From Crocodylus rhombifer (taxonomy: Eukaryota; Chordata; Crocodylia; Crocodylidae): 64,000 nucleotides of DNA. Made by a program: the position numbers and the translations under genes. The stretch is taken from assembly GCA_038503035.1 (NCBI GenBank), contig JAVSML010038972.1, positions 31,293 through 95,292 of the forward strand, given 5' to 3'. Below are positions 34,301 through 46,127 of this stretch, one piece after another. The first letter of the stretch is position 1. Each line of letters starts with the position of its first letter. The notes beneath the pieces are model-generated. The model was not told where the DNA came from. It made no database searches and was given only the letters and a program-made list of their open reading frames with translations.

Positions 34301-37300
34301 TGCAGCAAACTCTTTAAGTTGATTGTAAAAAAGGGGAGAGGGGTGAAGATACCGAGACTGGAGGCTGCGTATTGAACAGGATCTAATCTGCTTGATTCCA
34401 CTCTTAGACCACCGCTACCCTGACCACGTGTACAGAAGAGGGCAGGCAGAGGGGTTGTAATGGGTTGAGGGGAAAATTGGGTCCTGAAAATGATGTTCTG
34501 CTAGGGAGCGTTGGCCAGCACTGCATGGATAGATCGCATCATTTTGAATTCACTGGGAGGAAGTAGCCAGGACAGGGATCTCTGCAGTAGAAGCAACCCA
34601 GTGAGCTTGGACTGAAGAGAATAAATGACTGACGTAGAATCATAAGGCTGAAAAGAATTCTAATAATTCTGTCAAATCTGGAAACCAGGTCCTAGGAAAA
34701 TTATGGACGAGAAAAACCTGGCCCATCAGGAGACAAACCACAGCCATCTGTCCTCCCCCTCGGACACATAACCCCTGCCTCAACTTTAGAGCTGTAAAAG
34801 AGGAAAGTAGTGTCTGCCTCTCCCAGGAGAAGCATTTCCCCCAGCTGTCAGAAACAAGCTCTTTGAGGAAGAAAAGACAGCCTCTTTCCTACACGATTAT
34901 AAAAGATGATGTTGTCTTAACCCCAGCCTGGACATGCAAGAAGCAAGCGCACGTGCATTAAATTATTGCAAGAAAGGAAATAAGTGTTTGATGTGGCAAA
35001 AAATATTCAGAATGTAAAGCATCATTCCCTCACTCTCTGAAGCTTTGTGGATGCTCTTGTTCAGGCCGTCTTTGGGACTTGAACCAAGGGTAAGGGAAGG
35101 ATGACAACCACCGTGAAATAGGTTGCAGTCTTTGTGACTGTGACTCGCTGCAGAGATCCCAACAAAGTTGATCCAGTGCAGAAGTGAAGACTGCTTTGGG
35201 TCTCCTCCATGTCTCCTTCTCAGAAGATGCAGAGGGCTGTGGCTGAAAGCCACATTGGCAACAATGGGGCGTGGCAGCAAAGGCTTTTCTAGGACACAAC
35301 CCACGTTGCATTCAAGTTAACTCTCAAAACCTTTCCTTTGTTGGGCTACCTTGGCAGGAAGCTCCATTTGAGAAACCTCTTTGATGTTATATGCACCTCT
35401 CATTCCCTGTTACTGGTAACTTTGTCATAGGATGGGTGATCTCACTCAGGAGGCAACCGACTGTATTATAAGAACAAGAATGGAGTTATTAAGTTATCTC
35501 TGGACTGATACAAAAGAAATTGGAGGCGACTGCTCTGAGCATCTAGAGACGTGTGAAGAATCATCAGAGTACAAATGTGAGCAATAGGCCAGAAGAGGGG
35601 TGACACCTGAAAACCAGTCGGGTTGCTGATGTGTGTGTACCTTTGTGCTTCCTGAATCCCAGAACTGCTGTACGTTGGATGGGAATTAATGCGGTCTTCA
35701 CACATCTTTGACATTTCTTGGTTTCCAAGAACAGCACTGGACTGATCAGACTGAGCAGCACTGGGTAAAAGGAGACTCCATCCATATCGTCTGTACTAGT
35801 CAATGCAATGGGGTATGCTAGAGGAGAAGATATGAATGGAGAGGTGCTTCATCTGCAGAAGTCATTCACCCCTGGCCTGAAGCTCCAGAGGGGAAGGGTT
35901 CTCTCCCCACAATCCTTTGGTGCATGCGGACAAAGGAAGCATACATTTTTCACACGGGAGTCTTTTACTTAAAATGGGTTGGGCAGTGGAACAGAACTTG
36001 CGGCATCCCTTTCTCCTCCTCGTCTGACCACATCGCACTGCAGAAAGGACCTCGCTATGAGATCTCGTTACAAGGCAAAGAGTGGTCTTCACTGATGCCC
36101 TAAAAGACGCTTGAGTAACTGATCCCAGAAATTGTTGCTTACGGACTTCATAAGCCAGGGGTGGCTAGTTTCAAGAAGAACCCTCTAGCTAGTCAAACCC
36201 AGCCCCCCGATGCTGCCAACAACACCTGTCAGCCGGGTTATTTTCTTCAAATCTTCAGTCTACCCTATTTTGGAGGCATAAATCATATTTATTATGTTCT
36301 TGTTAAAGGTACAGATGATAGGTTTGAGAATGTGTGTTTTCATGTAATCAGATAGGCCAAAGAAACCAATTTAAACCTCCCTTGATATTTCTTTAAGAGC
36401 TCCAAATTCTTGGTTAATAAGAATGAATGTAACATTTAAGGGGAATCTAATTAGACCCTTCCCTGCCCCCCCACAAAGCAGTATTATTTCACATTATGTT
36501 TTCAACCGTGTCAGCACTCAGAATGAATGGCTCTGAACTGTGAAATTATATGGAGCATTTTTCATGTCACTGACTAAACAATATTGCAGTCCTTCTTGAG
36601 AAATACAACAATGGGATGTATCAGTCGCAAGTTCTGTGCATAGTGGAAGGTAGATACTGATAATAATTCACTTTGTCATTACTTATATTATGCTGGTTTT
36701 GGAACAGGAAGACAGGCCTCTGGAAGAGGTGGAGATTTTCTTGACTGTTAGGGATTTGCATATCATATGTAAGGATACTGTGTGAAGTGGCTGGGCCTCT
36801 GGGGAATGAGTGGGTAACACTTCGTATTCCTTTGAATTGGGGAGATCCCCTGAGAGAGATTATTAGTATAAAATTCTAAAATACTTTCATTTGCTCTGAA
36901 GGAAATGCCTTTGTGTGACAGTGAGTATAGAAGATAATACACATGGCCACTGTTACCATGTAAGCAAAGGCAAGGCTGTAGTTGTAAAACACAAACCCGG
37001 AATACAAGTTTGCTGTAGGAACTTGCATATCAAATTAAACTAGTGATCCAATCCAGAATGTTATCACCAGCTGTGTCCAGAGAAAAGCAGTAGCAGTATT
37101 ATGATCCTTATTATTAGTACTATTCCTTCCTCTGACAAGAGCAGCTATTTTCATGGTATTTGTGTCCAAGAGGAAAAATGTCAGAATTTTTTCCATATGT
37201 TTCTCCTGGTTTAAAGGACAAAGTTGTTCAGGTGATGTGCATGTACTTCAGAGACAGGTGGGCTCACTCACTCCTAGCACCCATGAGATCACCAGTGAAA

Positions 37301-37308
37301 TCTTGGGT
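28387..37308. other. 8.9-kb repeat-poor intron stretch
   Basis: No CR1, hAT or R2 signature and no exon recognised. The part at 31600-32300 is AT-rich with many TAAT/ATTA cores. A 140-codon minus-strand frame at 29842-30264 has no recognisable similarity. Confidence 0.55.
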
Positions 37309-38009
37309 TAGGGACAGAAGTTACATGTAAACTGGTTTAAGTCATTAGAATTTGGTTTAAACCGGTAAGAGAACTGAAGTTCAGTGCACATAAACCAGAT
37401 TCAAAATGGCTGAAACTGGTTTAGGGTAAACCTGGTTGAATGTAGTATCAGACTTAACTGATTTGGGTCAAACCAGTTTATGAAACTTCTGTCCCAGACC
37501 CTTTCCTGTTTTAAGTTAAATCAGAGTCCCCCCCACAATCCCAGCATGCTTTCTAGCCCTGGGCTGGGTTGAGCTGTGCTGTACTTTCTGCGCCAGCAGA
37601 GAAGGGGAGGGGGGGAGAGGCCAGGGCCCAGAAGCCAGGGAGGACGGGTTAAACACTTCTTCCCCTGACTAAACCCTCCTTCCCTTGAGTACAGAGGTGC
37701 CCTGTTAAACTTACTGAAAGTTACTGCTGGCTGCAACTGTGGACTACAAATCCCAGAGGCACCTGGACGCAGGAAGAAGAAGTGATAAGCAATCCTGCAG
37801 AGTCCTGCTGCTGTGATTGTGGACTGCAAATCCCAGAGACCTTGGGGGGCAGCAGGAAGAGGAAATGAACACACAGACCATGCTGGCTATGTGCCAGACA
37901 GCCATGCTGTAGTGTCCCCTGGTTACTCAATGTTATCTCTACATTTTAGACTAACTTGCAAAGGCTGAATTGATTCAGCCTCAGGCTTTTTGACTGTCTG
38001 TACTCAGCC
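37309..38009 (+). mobile_element. R2-family TIR element, copy c
   Basis: Starts TAGGGACAGAAGTTACATGT, carries AAACTGGTTTAAG and AGTGCACATAAACCAG motifs, and ends GACTGTCTGTACTCAGCC. It is 701 bp. Two related blocks reading TCCTGCTGCTGTGATTGTGG and GCTGGCTGCAACTGTGGACT lie in the core. No transposase frame. Confidence 0.78.
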
Positions 38010-39404
38010 TTGATGGCACTGGAGACAATGGCATAATCTTCATTGAATTTAGTGGGGCCAGAATCTCACTCTAGCTGGGTCATATTGACCCTTTCCCAAA
38101 TTCAGGTCCTCCATGATGCTGTATATATTGCTGTAGTGACTTGTGTTGCAGCTCATGTTCAGGCACAAGTCTGTGCATTTCTAGGAATTAAATCAAAATC
38201 ACACATGGCTATTCTTAGAATAGAATTTAAGTTCAGTAAGGAAATTGTCAGAAGAATTTAGTACTCATTTTTCATGAAATGGAGCCCTGTAATTTTGCCA
38301 TAATAGAAAAAATCTTGTGGAGTTCAATTGGAATTTTTCTATTAACTTAGCAATAAGGAGTCCAGTTTCTGCAAAATGGTTTGTGAGTAAAGGTAAAATT
38401 ACATACTTTGTTTAGTGGCAGATAAGTCTGTAGTTTCATGATTAGTTCAAACGTAAATCATCGATAGATTGAGTTGGCTTTATGACCAATATATTCTGTA
38501 CTCAGGTACACAGAAGTGTGCATACGTACTCTGCATCTATACAGATCATTAGTATCCATGTAATACAGTGATGGCAGATGCATAGGATGATGGTATTTAT
38601 CATGCAGCTGCCCTCTAGCCACTAATCCATCTTTCCCTGACTTATTTTACCATTCCGACCCCTTAAGCAATTTAAATTTCAAACATTTACTTTTTTTTCT
38701 TTTTTAAAATAAACCTGTCAGAAAAATGCTACCTGCCTAAGGCTCAGCTTAGGTGAGATTCAGCCCTGGGCCACTGACTGCTTAGCTTTTTTTCATATAC
38801 ACAAAAAAAATGCAGCTTTAAAGTCTCTTATCTCGCAACCCTGCAGGGGTATAAACAGAAACTTTGTACTGCTGAAACAGGAGATTTCCAGCTTCACAAT
38901 GGGACATGCAGCACTTGCTTTTGGCTGTAGGAGGATCTGAGTTAACAAGCTTTCAAACAAATCTTAAAGTCTAAAAAAGCGAGTAGTTTTTAAAGGCTTC
39001 CATAGCACCCTCTGAGATGGGTAAAGTTAGAGATGCACTTGTGGTAACCAGGAAGTTTGGCTGTATAGATGGAGCAAGATATAGAGAAAGAAAGTCTAAA
39101 TAAAATTGTTAAAACTGTTAACATTCCTAAAATAGGTTTTATGTCACAGCTGAGGCAGCTCAAATTCAGCCAAGTTATAAGGCCCTGAAAATTGGAGTGT
39201 GTACATGCTCAGGGACCATTCTTGGAAGATTCTAGTTGCACTGAGCATGCTCTGTCCCTATGTAGTTTCTGTGTTTCACAGGGACTTCACAAGCACCAAC
39301 GTCACACATCGACTGAGCATGCTCCATCACGAGTCCAGGACTCCTTTTGCATTTGCTATTCCTGGCTGCTCGGGGTCACTGTGGAACCAGATACCAGGAT
39401 GCTG
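38010..39404. other. Intron stretch, no feature recognised
   Basis: Nothing identifiable apart from short A/T runs. Confidence 0.6.
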
Positions 39405-40475
39405 GGTTTTTGGTTGTAGCCTTGTTGGTCTAAGGACATAGGCAGTAGGACTGTGTGAAGCTTTGGGTGGTGATTTGATTTGGAGGAGATTCGGCCCTAT
39501 TTGGTGGCCAAATCTCTGAATCCAAATCTAATCAGGGGACCAGTTTAAAGGTCCAAATCAATTCAAAGCTCTCCAAATCTTTGGAAAAGATTCAGAGAGT
39601 TTTGATGATTCGGGCAGTCCAGGGAGCTGCAGCTGGACTCTGAGCTGGTAAGTACTAGAGGTGGGGGATGGGGAGCTGGGGGAGGGAACCATTGGGGGGA
39701 CCTCTGCCAGCATTCCCCATCCCAGCACCCTCCATGGCTGCCCTGCTTGCCCCAGCTCCCAGCCCTTTAAAGAAAAGCCCTGGTGCTCACTGTGTGCTGC
39801 TGTGTGGGGGAATAATCCCTGCTGCCTCCCACTACCCCATGCTGCATGAGGGGCTCTGCCACAAGCCCTCCAACCCCCCTACTCCCCCAGATGTAACATG
39901 GGTGCCCCCCAGGCCAGTTCCAGCCCTTTAAGAAAAACAAAAACAAAAACGGAGAAAAGCCCTTGGACTCAATGCTTCTGCAGTGGCCTTGGGGCTTTGT
40001 GGGTCTCGTGTAGAACCTCCCCATGCAGTTCAGGGCAGTGGGGATTGCCCCCTCCCAGCAGGCACAATGAGTCCTGGGCTTTTCTTGAGGTTTTTTTTTG
40101 TCTTAAAGGGCCAGAGCTGGCCCAGGTGGGCCACCCATAGTGGTGCTGGGGGAGTGAGAGTCAGGGGGCTCATGCAGAGCCCCCCCATGCAGTGTGGGGC
40201 AGTGGGAGGCAGCAGGGATTCCCTCCCCACCACCCAGCAGCACCTAGTGAGTCAGGGCTTTTTTTCCCCAAAGAGCCAGGAGCTAGGTCTGGGGGGGATG
40301 AGCCAATCACTGACCCCCAAATTGGCCGAGTCTGAATCTGAAATGAATACTAGCTGCTTCACACAGGACTAATAGGCAGGCAGAGTTCTTTGGGTAGATG
40401 TGATATCTTTTATTAGACCAACTGAGTAGTTGGAAAAATCTATTTGCGAGCTTTTAGCTGCAATCACCCTTCAGA
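39405..40475 (+). repeat. Dispersed repeat split by hAT copy C
   Basis: The left half ends GGTTGTAGCCTTGTTGGTCT AAGGACATAGGCAG. The right half continues CAGAGTTCTTTGGGTAGATG then TGATATCTTTTATTAGACCA and AGTTGGAAAAA. I recognise TCTTTTATTAGACCAACT as a widespread reptile repeat motif but cannot name the family. Its outer limits are uncertain. Confidence 0.6.
39446..40371. mobile_element. Fold-back hAT-like element, copy C, exact target duplication
   Basis: The ends TAGGACTGTGTGAAGC and GCTTCACACAGGACTA are near-perfect inverted repeats. The 8-bp flanks ATAGGCAG at 39438-39445 and 40372-40379 are identical. The subterminal GATTCGGCC-type sequence is shared with A, B and D, but the GC-rich core differs and I found no central palindrome. 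It lies inside another repeat, whose halves are at about 39405-39445 and 40380-40475. The exact duplication suggests it is the youngest copy of this family here. Confidence 0.85.
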
Positions 40476-40861
40476 TACCAGGATAGGAGATGTGCAGATA
40501 GTATCACAGTTCCAGCTGTTAGTGCCCAAGGAAGAAAGGAAACAGCGTCACTCAAATGTAGAGCCAGGCACAGGAGTAGGAGCTGCCAGGGGGGTGGTTT
40601 GTAGCTGAGTGAAACAGGGACAGACCCAGAGGTGCAACAGGATCAGACAAGAGGATGGGGATAGTAGTCAGCTGGTCATTTATACCCACAGGCGGGTTGG
40701 TGGGTTTTCTAGATTCTATCAGCATTCATCGCAAATCCAGTCCCAGCAGGAAAATGTCCCTCCTGCTTGTACTCTGAACAGAAAAAAGTATACAGCCTGT
40801 ACGAATTTCAGGCAACTACTATTTCTTGACTAGCTCAGCCTTTTGACTAGCTCAGCTCACT

Positions 40862-41345
40862 TAACTGACTAATGAAGTGAGGGAACTAGCCGTATTAATC
40901 CGAAGTTAGCCTGGAAAAACGTAGGCTCAGGAGTGATCTGATGGCCACCTATAAGTTTATCAGGGGTGGCCGTCAGTATCTGGGGAAATGTTTGTTCACC
41001 AGAGCGCCCCAAGCGATGACAAAGTCAAGCAGTCATAAACTCCTGCAAGACCATTTCAGGCTGGACATAAGGAAGAATTTCTTTACTGTCCGAGCCCCCA
41101 AGGTCTGGAACAGCCTGCCATTGGAGGTGGTTCAAGCACCTACATTGAACACCTTCAAGAGTAAATTGGATGCTTATCTTGCTGGGATCCTATGACCCCA
41201 GCTGACTTTCTACCCATCGGGCGGGGGGCTGGACTCGATGATCTTCCGAGGTCCCTTCCAGCCCTAATGTCTCTGTGAAATCTGTGAAGTTAAGCAGAAG
41301 GGCAGTGTGACATCTTATAGACAAACTCCTTCAGAAAACCAGGTA
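40862..41345 (+). repeat. Dispersed repeat split by a CR1
   Basis: The left half has GAACTAGCCGTATTAATCCG and the right half CAGTGTGACATCTTATAGAC AAACTCCTTCAG. Together they resemble the common reptile repeat with 'tagccgtgttagtctg'. Limits are approximate. Confidence 0.5.
40908..41285 (+). pseudogene. CR1 LINE 3' end with intact C-terminal frame
   Basis: A short 5'-truncated CR1. An 84-codon frame from 40941 contains MATYKFIRGGRQYLGKCLFT, LDIRKNFFTVRAPKVWNSLP and FKSKLDAYLAGIL, the canonical C-terminus of the CR1 polyprotein, and ends in a stop before the 3' UTR GAGGTCCCTTCCAGCCCTAA. It is flanked by GAAGTT on both sides (40902-40907, 41286-41291). It splits an older repeat (left half ends AACTAGCCGTATTAATCCG; right half starts AAGCAGAAGGGCAGTGTGAC). 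Confidence 0.9.
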
Positions 41346-42489
41346 GTCTTACCAAGTGCTGCACTGCTCTGCCAAGTTGTTTAATACACTCCTAGAAGGC
41401 ACTTGGTCCTGTGGTGATGATTGCAGTATGAGATTGTATATAGAATAAAACAGAATTATAGGCACTGCATCAGACACAGGCTATCTCTATCCTTAAATGC
41501 ACATAGTACTTAATCTAACAAAGAAGATACTTTGTAATCCCTAGAGGGGTATTAGTGGGAAGTGTTCAGCACCCACTCACTTTTCAAGAAATAAAGGATC
41601 ATTTTCTTTGTTAAAACTATCCCTTTCTTTTCTTTTCCCTTTGAAAACCACGTTTTTGTGTTGTTCAATGCCTGTGTATTACAGCTGTGAAATATACAAA
41701 GGACCGTTCCCTCAATCACATCATACTTTTGAGATTTGCCCCATTACCCATCAGAATAGCGAATAAAAATTAAATTCTATTAATATTCTTCTCTATTGAT
41801 ATTTTGACGTTCAGGGCAAAATTCATTTTCTACCTGAATCCAGTAAGATGATGGATGTTACTCCGAATTTATACCATAGTAACTCAGTGGAAGAATCTGG
41901 CCTTTTACTGTTTTTGTTCAGCTTGCGAGAAGCAGTATTTCATTTTCCTACAGCCCCCAAAGGCACAGGAGAAAGAGGAAAAAACAAAAACATTTCAGCC
42001 CAGCAACCAATAACAAATGTAACAAGCCAGGCTTGATGACATTATAAATAAAACAGCTAAAACATATTTACACAACCTTGAAGGTGATAAGAGCCAGTCA
42101 GGTAGGAAGTAAGAGCATGGAGTGTAGTGAGTGTTTGGATGCTTTGAGTATATAGGAATCTGAATCATCCGGATCAGAAAAGGTAAATCACATTTTCCTT
42201 TCCCATTTTCATGGCCTTTAAAGGTAATGAATTAAACAAAGATAGACAGCTGGTCTAAAGCAAGAGGAGAGATATGGCATCAGGATGTTTACAGGATTGA
42301 GCATAGAGATCTAGTGCAGTTGTCATGTGTTGCTTACGGGGGGGGGCGGGGGTTGGTATGCCTGTTAGAATGGACTCCGTCAACTAAGCCTCTGAAAGGA
42401 TTGTGCCCTTTTCCACAAGAAGTAAATGGTTGTTTAAAACAAATATTGAGGTTTATAATCACAGGCAGAGGGAGAAAAAGTTATTTGGG
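41346..42489. other. Intron stretch, no feature recognised
   Basis: AT-rich until the G-runs near 42338 and 42487 that open the GC-rich fold-back repeat. Confidence 0.6.
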
Positions 42490-43310
42490 GGGGGGCGCTA
42501 AGCATGTGCATTTATGCGTGCGTGTGCCCCCCCGGGCAGGTAAATCTATGGGGGGAGGGGAGAGGGCTGGTGGGGGCAGATTGAGGTCTAGCGGTGAGGG
42601 ACAGGGTGGGGCACAGGCAGGGGCTGGAGTAGTGGGTCCTACCGTCGCCCTGCTCCCTCACCACTGGAGACTCGATCTGCCCCCCTCACGGCAGTGGGGG
42701 AGGGAATGGGGCCGGAGCAGGGGCAGGCCCTGTACAGCCAGGGTGGGGCATGGGATGCAGCCATGAGTGGCTTGTCTGGGGGGCTCCCGGCATGGGGAGG
42801 GGGTGGCAGGTCCCTCCCTGCACACGCCCTGGGAGGCACAGGGGCTGCGTCCCTGGGATCTGCGCTTGGGATGAGGGCAGGCTGTGGACTGGGGCTTGGC
42901 TCTTCTCGGTGGGGGGTTGGCTGTGTTGTGCTTGGGATGGGTGGTGCTGGCGCTGGGAAGAAGGGGTTGGGGACGCTGTGGCAAATTTTGGGGTGGCTGC
43001 AGCCCCCCCATAACCTCTCCTTCCAGTGCCACAGCCACCCACCCTAAGCACAGTGCAGCACAGCACAGCCCCAGCCCTCCCTTGCCCCACACAGATCTGG
43101 GTCACATGCCCCCATGCCTTGGGTGCGCGTAGCAGCAGGAGCCATGCCCCCAGACACACCGCTCATAGCTCAATCCTGTGCCCCACCCTGGCTGTGAAGT
43201 GCCTGCACCAGCCCTAGCCCCACTTCACCACTCCCCACCCCTGCTTCAGCTGCCAGGATCCCGTGGCCCGGCTGCCTTGCAGCCCTTCCGTGTTTGGGGC
43301 AGCTAATCCC
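42490..43310. repeat. GC-rich fold-back repeat
   Basis: The left arm (42728-42960) and right arm (43030-43200) are imperfect inverted repeats. For example GCCAGGGTGGGGCATGGGAT at 42738 pairs with ATCCTGTGCCCCACCCTGGC near 43173, and TGTGCTTGGGATGGGTGG-like sequence at 42918 pairs with CCACCCACCCTAAGCACA near 43036. The spacer is about 60 bp. Open frames up to 157 codons on both strands are shadows of this structure. No CpG-island promoter features are evident. Superfamily unknown. Confidence 0.6.
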
Positions 43311-44602
43311 CGTTAGCCCCCACTCTTCCACTGCCTAGGTTTCTAATGCACAAGAACTGTCTGCCAGGCATTGTGCAGTACTCCCACACTGGTACCCATA
43401 GAGAACCAAAAGATTTGTTCTCATTTATGAACAGTCCCTATCATTTTTCTGTTATTTTACAATCAGATTGCAGTGTGAGGTGTTTCTGGAGCCGTATGTT
43501 TTCATATGCCTTACAGAATACTCTACTGAATTTGTCACCTGCTCTCTTCTTTGTTACTGCAAGCTAAAAGGATAGAAAGGTTTTTTATATAATTATTTAG
43601 GGTCACTTAACCTGGACATATATCAAGATGGCCTTTTTCACCTTCCCCTCACCCCCCATTTTTTAATTCATGTAATTGCAATTCATTCACAAAAAATCTT
43701 GTGGAGAAAGAGCTAGTGGGAATGTCACTGCTAAACATAAAAAACAATTAAACAAACAGAGCAACATCCCCATCTTAATTACTGGCATAATGTCAGTCTC
43801 TCATATTTTCAGGAGTTGGTATGCAAGTGAACCCATTTCTATGGAAACAATCTTATTAATTTGCTGGCTGTCCACTGATTCATGAAGCACTTTGAGAATT
43901 GCCAACTCCTCTGGATAAGCCCAGCCATTAATCAAAGACCAGAACACTTAATGCACACCTTTCCTGTAGTATAGACCCTAAATCCACATTATCACATTCA
44001 TGTGTTGAAACAAAATCACGGTTGAGAATTGACACATTGATGACAACAAATTCAGTATCGGGGCATGGTTTTCATTGGAACATCCAAGTGCTGCTTTCTA
44101 GGGCTAGTTCCAGGAGAAGATAGACTCCATCGACTATGCATGTAGATGATATAATTTCCCCGCATAAATCCAGGTTGGAGAAATGGGTGTTATGCATGCA
44201 ACACTCACCTCCTTCATATGTGCATACGCTTTTGCTAGAAATAAACTGGCCGCTAGAGAAGTGAAAGGCAGGATCTCTGTGGATAAAATAACACACTCCA
44301 CCCCTTACTTCCTGCCGATGCACTAAAAAGTGGTGATTCCAAACTTCCCATTTCCCATCTTTACTTCTCGTAGGAGCTAAAAGTCTGAACAAGTACTCCT
44401 CTTAGACTTCGGGAAAGTATGGATACCAAATTGGAAGTCTGTTACACTGGCCCGTGACTATTAAATATACGCATATGTGTAAAAATGCCATAAAGCTTAT
44501 TGGCACAATTGGGAAACTATTCAGAAAGGTAACATGAGAGGCAAAAAGTACATTAATAATATATCACATGTAAGTTTTTCTATTCTTACAGTGAGCAGAA
44601 GC
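43311..44602. other. Intron stretch, no feature recognised
   Basis: Nothing identifiable. Confidence 0.6.
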
Positions 44603-45003
44603 TGATCCAGTAGGGCTGTGCGAAGCTTCAGTCCCTGATTTGATTCAGCGGGGATTTGGCCCAATTTGGTGGCTAAATCTCCGAATCTGAAGTGAATCAG
44701 GAGACCCTTTAATCTCTCCAAATTGAATCGGAACCCTCTGAATTGATTCGGAAAGATTCGGCAATTTGGGTATAGACACAGCTATAAATGTTTTTTCTAC
44801 ATATCTCAAGGTCCCAGGCAGCTTGTGAAAGCTGCAGTGGTGAGGCGGATGGAGCATCCCGCAGGAGTGCAAGGGCCCCCCAGCGTGCTTGGCAGCACAA
44901 CCAGAAGTGGACCAGAAGCACTTCCGGTCCACCTCTGGGTCCACTGGGGAGCGCGCTGGGGGCACCCCCATGCCTCCCTGGCTTGGTGACTGGGTCTGGG
45001 GGC

Positions 45004-45761
45004 CAATGTTCCCTCTAAGGTGTAGTGATTAGTGAGCACACCACTTCAGTCCGTGTGCTCACTGCTTCTGTCTGTGAGCACACCACTTCAATCCTGCCTC
45101 CCCCTTTTGGCATGCATCACTTCAGAAGCCAGAGGTACCTGAGGGGCACCCTGCATAGAGCCCTATAAGGGTCAGGGACCCTGGGACCCCAGGGGACTGG
45201 GATGGATGGAGAGGAGCCTTGCCTGGGCCAGGGAGCCCAGGGGACTGGGATGACATGTGGAACAAGGCCAGGGCCCTGAAGCCTGAAGGGGCTGGGGTGT
45301 GGGGCAGTTCCCTGGAGCTGACGCAGCCCACACTAGCCCCCGGCCCCCACCCCTGCCTCACCTCAGGGAGCTAGGAGGCACATGGCATCGGGGCTGGGGA
45401 GTGGAGCAGTTCCCCAGTGCCAGCCCTGAGCCCCATCCCCTGCCCACACCTTGCCTCTCCTTGGGGAGTGAGGAGGCACATAGCATCGGGGCTGGGGAGT
45501 GGAGCAGTTCCCCAGTGCCAGCCCCAAGCCCCATGCCCTATCCCCACCTCACCTTGGGGAGCAAGGAGGCACGCTGCCCCTGCCTCACCTCAGGGAGGAG
45601 CCACTGTCTGAGCTTACCTCTGGTAAGTGTCCCATCCTGGCCCCGGTGCCTCCACCGCGCTCTGTGGCCAGCTCCTCTCTGGGTAGGTGCGCGGCATTAA
45701 TAAGTTAGTGCACAGCAAGATTTTAAATCGTGCGCGTGCGCACACCTAGGAGGGGACCTTG
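45004..45761. mobile_element. hAT-like element nested in copy D
   Basis: The left end CAATGTTCCCTCTAAGGTG and the right end CACCTAGGAGGGGACCTTG are decayed inverted repeats of the CAGTGTTCCCTCTAA type. Flanks CTGGGGGC and CTGGGGCG look like an 8-bp duplication with a one-base slip. The interior is GC-rich and carries a tandem repeat of about 98 bp. Confidence 0.6.
45300..45600 (+). repeat. ~98-bp GC-rich tandem repeat, about three copies
   Basis: The block GCATCGGGGCTGGGGAGTGG occurs at 45385 and again at 45483, a 98-bp period, with flanking GAGGAGGCACA and CACCTT/CCTCA GGGAG segments repeated. Partial copies lie on both sides. Open frames of up to 133 codons across it are due to its GC content. 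Confidence 0.75.
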
Positions 45762-46127
45762 CTGGGGCGGTACCCGGAGTCCCCCTGCAGCAGATTGCCG
45801 AGCTGGGGGGCACGGGGGACCCCTCTGTGCACTTCCAGGTTTGCTGCCGAGCACGTGGGGCCCCTGCTGCACTCCTGTGGGAGGCTCCATCCGCCCCAGC
45901 GTCTCAGCATTCATGAGCCACGCCTGGTACCTCGAGGTATGTAAAAAAAAAACATTTAAAGCTGTGTCTGTTGCTGAATCGCTGATTCTCCAAATCAGCA
46001 CTGAATCTTCAGATTCGGCCAAATCAAATCTGGAACAGTGATCTGAATCAACTAATCAAATTACTGTCCCCAATTTGGGCCAAATCTGAATCAAAAACAA
46101 CCCATTTCGCACACAGCTCTTATCCAG

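Larger units (their letters stand above)
44611..46119. mobile_element. Fold-back hAT-like element, copy D, interrupted
   Basis: The left end is TAGGGCTGTGCGAAGC and the right end TTTCGCACACAGCTC. Flanks TGATCCAG (44603-44610) and TTATCCAG (46120-46127) match at 7 of 8 bases. The two arms of about 300 bp are imperfect inverted repeats of each other, including the motifs ATTCATGAGCCA and AAAGCTGTGTCTG on the right arm. A quasi-palindrome at 44899-44940 has 20-bp arms and a 2-bp spacer. A second hAT-like element (45004-45761) sits in its core. No transposase gene. Confidence 0.78.

Noticed and set aside
42314..43217. Several frames of 60-157 codons on both strands
   Set aside because: By-products of a GC-rich fold-back repeat with few stop codons; no protein family recognised.
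42490..43310. CpG-island promoter of a nested gene
   Set aside because: The GC content comes mainly from G and C runs and inverted repeats; no first exon or promoter signal was seen.
45299..45700. 133-codon Pro-rich frame
   Set aside because: It is the translation of a 98-bp tandem repeat.
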